DNA of 7,414 nt from Deltaproteobacteria bacterium (lineage in GTDB: Bacteria > Desulfobacterota > Syntrophobacteria > BM002): contig CP070843.1 of NCBI GenBank assembly GCA_020350905.1, positions 1,020,427 through 1,027,840 of the forward strand. The letters run 5' to 3'. The position numbers were made by a program, and so were the translations under genes. Shown in pieces: positions 6,115-7,414 of this stretch. Numbering within the stretch: position 1 is the first letter of the stretch; every line of letters begins with the position of its first letter. The notes below the pieces were generated by a model, which ran no database searches, was not told where the DNA came from, and was given only the letters and a program-made list of their open reading frames with translations.

Positions 6115-6140
6115 CCTGTGGGAGCGGCTTTCAGCCGCGA
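6115..6140. repeat. REP-like palindrome
   Basis: A perfect 6-bp stem, GCGGCT (6124-6129) with AGCCGC (6133-6138) and loop TTC, is preceded by CCTGTGGGA. The TGTGGGAGCGG...CCGCGA layout closely resembles abundant REP elements of Pseudomonas and other Proteobacteria. There is no T tract on either side. Only one copy is present in the window. Confidence 0.5.
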
Positions 6141-6166
6141 TCTTGCGCCTTGAGCTATTTCTACGA

Positions 6167-6214
6167 TTTGACGAATTGACCAGTTAACGAATTCAGGGAT
6201 TCGAGATATTCGAT
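6167..6214. repeat. Octamer-period array overlapping a gene end
   Basis: Six consecutive 8-bp words: TTTGACGA (6167), ATTGACCA, GTTAACGA, ATTCAGGG, ATTCGAGA and TATTCGAT (6207-6214). The stop codon of the - strand membrane protein gene (TCA at 6193-6195) lies inside the fourth word, so the array encodes the last six residues of that protein. Confidence 0.55.
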
Positions 6215-7149
6215 GGTTGTAATCTCTTAGAAGTGTGTTGCCATAAAGTGAGAAGCCGAACAGCAAGCATGGCCGTAATCAAGCGTGGAACCCAGAGCCA
6301 GAAAGCATTTAGTCCCAGGGCCAAGAACAGAGCAGGATCCTCAACCAGAGCGTGATTAATGCCGATGGAAAGGTGGAGTCCCTCCAGTTCTTCCCTTCCC
6401 AGCTGACCCTCTTCAGCCTCCTCAACGATCACAGCAGCACCGTAGGCTAGGCCGAAAATGGCCGCAGTCATCCAGAGAATCCCTGCTTTCTCACTCAGTC
6501 CCAAGCACTTTAGCAAAGGCAGGCTCAATTTGACGATTTGGTTTATCCAGCCAAGGCTCTTCAGTACTTCCAAGAGAATCAACAGGGTCATAATAATCAC
6601 AAATATCCTCACACAAAGCTGGGACGTGGCAAGCAGCCACTTCCCCATCATTGCACCAAAAGACTGCGACGCTGAAACAGATGTCTTGGCAACGAGCGCG
6701 GCTGTTGGGGCAACATCCAGGAAGCGAGCCGCAACCATAACCGTCAAGGTAGCGGCTATCAAGCGAAAGAGAGTAGCTTTCAAGGGATGGAGTCCTGATT
6801 TTCCCTGGATGACCCCTTCCTGAACTAGATTGTGGGCAATCAGAAGGAAGATGGCGATGAGGGTCATCTGCCCCTTGGTAAAAGGCAGAACTACCATGGC
6901 GGCAATTGCACCATAGATTCCGGTAAGCGTTCCGATCAGCAAAGGCAGAGCGGCCATAGCCGGCAAGCTGAGCCAGCCCATGATGGGCTGGATGAGGAAA
7001 TCACCTTTTTCTATCCAGCCGCTCCAGGCCAGCACAGCGGTCAGCAAGGATATGGGAACCAGAATCTTCATCATCCAGACGAAACCGCTCCACCCCTTGC
7101 GGGCGCCGGCCAAAAAACCGTCTCTCAGGAGAGTTCGCCGAGTTTGCAT
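6193..7149 (-). CDS. Integral membrane protein with two nucleoside-recognition (Gate) modules
   Basis: This 318-aa protein has about eight hydrophobic segments and belongs to the Gate/nucleoside-recognition superfamily, which includes SpmA/SpmB and the FeoB gates. It contains two similar halves. The first has IGTLTGIYGAIAAM (72-85), IAHNLVQEGVI (104-114) and FRLIAATLTVMVAARFL (128-144). The second has IFGLAYGAAVIVEEA (231-245), INHALVEDPALF (264-275) and PRLITAMLAVRLL (288-300). The H-x-L-V-x-(E/D) motif is kept in both (His106, His266). The role is unproven: permease or membrane gate are possible, and the substrate cannot be named. The start is ATG at 7149, with an in-frame stop 30 bp upstream (TAG) and only a weak Shine-Dalgarno (GGTAGGTAG). 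The last residues SNISNP come from a word repeat. The 384-bp gap before the next gene makes co-transcription unlikely. Confidence 0.85.
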   Translation of the reverse strand: MQTRRTLLRDGFLAGARKGWSGFVWMMKILVPISLLTAVLAWSGWIEKGDFLIQPIMGWLSLPAMAALPLLIGTLTGIYGAIAAMVVLPFTKGQMTLIAIFLLIAHNLVQEGVIQGKSGLHPLKATLFRLIAATLTVMVAARFLDVAPTAALVAKTSVSASQSFGAMMGKWLLATSQLCVRIFVIIMTLLILLEVLKSLGWINQIVKLSLPLLKCLGLSEKAGILWMTAAIFGLAYGAAVIVEEAEEGQLGREELEGLHLSIGINHALVEDPALFLALGLNAFWLWVPRLITAMLAVRLLTLWQHTSKRLQPSNISNP

Positions 7150-7262
7150 GATGCGTTCACTACCTACCGAAAAAAACTACGTCCCCACAAGAGAGGTCGC
7201 TCCCCACTTCTGTACCCTAGCCCGGATATTTCATGAATTGCTGTCGCGAGGCCATGAAGATG
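7150..7262. other. Upstream region of the Gate protein gene
   Basis: I see no clear promoter reading toward the gene and no coding region here. A lone CTGTACCCTAG (7210-7220) repeats the word of the 4482-4516 array. It is followed by CCCGGATATTTCATGAA, which contains the 8-bp palindrome TTCATGAA. Confidence 0.3.
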
Positions 7263-7345
7263 GGCGTGCCACCAGGCAACCGCAGGGTGTTGGATCCGAG
7301 GCATACCTGAACGGTACGTCGCAGGGGCCGACACCCGAGGACGCC
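7263..7345. other. GC-rich foldable segment, possible structured RNA or mobile-element end
   Basis: A 9-bp stem with one G-U pair forms between GGGTGTTGG (7285-7293) and CCGACACCC (7328-7336). It holds an inner hairpin, TACC (7304-7307) with GGTA (7313-7316). An outer pair, GGCGT (7263-7267) with ACGCC (7341-7345), would close the whole. The composition is richer in GC than the other spacers. The nested arrangement suggests a structured RNA or element end, but GC-rich DNA folds easily by chance. Confidence 0.3.
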
Positions 7346-7366
7346 AGGAAGGACGGCCATATTATT

Positions 7367-7414
7367 CGCGCTCGCTGCGCTCCGCTCAGTCCCGCAAGCG
7401 GGTTCCCAGTTTCG
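7367..7414 (-). repeat. Hairpin element cut by the window edge
   Basis: Two hairpins, GCGC-TCGCT-GCGC (7368-7380) and CCCG-CAAG-CGGG (7391-7402), are followed by TTCCCAGTTTCG (7403-7414). In reverse complement this is CGAAACTGGGAA plus a hairpin, the same layout as 236-263. The element continues beyond the window, so its extent is unknown. Confidence 0.4.

Noticed and set aside
6115..6140. Intrinsic terminator of the Gate protein gene
   Set aside because: The hairpin has no T tract on either strand and its flanks match REP-type palindromes better.
6832..7236. 134-aa + strand open frame opposite the Gate protein
   Set aside because: Antisense to hydrophobic codons, giving a His/Gln/Gly-rich low-information translation; no start signal.
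7233..7310. 25-codon open frame starting ATG in the right-hand spacer
   Set aside because: No Shine-Dalgarno and no family resemblance; lies in a GC-rich foldable segment where short open frames are expected.
7295..7320. Resemblance of the - strand to a group II intron domain V arm (ACGTACCGTTC)
   Set aside because: One mismatch in a short motif and no matching opposite arm (GAGCCGTAT-like), no catalytic triad layout and no reverse transcriptase in the window.

Overview
The window holds four complete protein genes, one on the + strand and three on the - strand. They are separated by unusually long intergenic stretches (about 300-520 bp) filled with short-period repeats and small palindromes. 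No RNA gene, insertion-sequence transposase, CRISPR array or origin is visible. The lipoprotein signal, the MscS-type channel and the membrane GGDEF enzyme indicate a Gram-negative-type bacterium. The gene set, the moderate base composition and the repeat-laden spacers recall Desulfobacterota or related environmental Proteobacteria. That assignment is an impression from style, not a demonstrated affiliation.

Layout: 1-475 is non-coding, with hairpins, heptamer-period repeats and one copy of a dispersed repeat. 476-1294 (-) encodes an orphan amino-acid-type substrate-binding lipoprotein. 1295-1814 is a divergent spacer with a candidate promoter on each side, a palindrome over the - strand promoter and another heptamer array. 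1815-4271 (+) encodes a large (818 aa) MscS-family mechanosensitive channel. 4272-4578 is a strong GC hairpin followed by a long array of 7-bp words. 4579-5808 (-) encodes a membrane diguanylate cyclase without an inhibitory site. 5809-6192 carries more 7-bp arrays, an inverted second copy of the dispersed repeat, a REP-like hairpin and an 8-bp array that runs into the next gene. 6193-7149 (-) encodes a membrane protein with two Gate (nucleoside-recognition) modules. 7150-7414 is a GC-rich non-coding end with foldable segments.

The genes do not form an operon. Solute sensing or uptake, osmotic safety and c-di-GMP signalling are all envelope or environment-response functions, but nothing in the sequence links them directly.

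The most striking signal is in the spacers. They are built from consecutive 7-bp words whose spelling changes gradually while the 7-bp spacing persists, in one place for about 34 words. Three of the four stop codons touch or lie inside such an array, and the fourth lies a few tens of bases from one. An 8-bp-period element about 76 bp long occurs twice in inverted orientation (361-436 and 5987-6062), enclosing three of the genes. Heptanucleotide tandem repeats are known, for example the STRRs of filamentous cyanobacteria. Arrays that drift from word to word in a fixed period and sit at gene 3' ends are the part worth following up.
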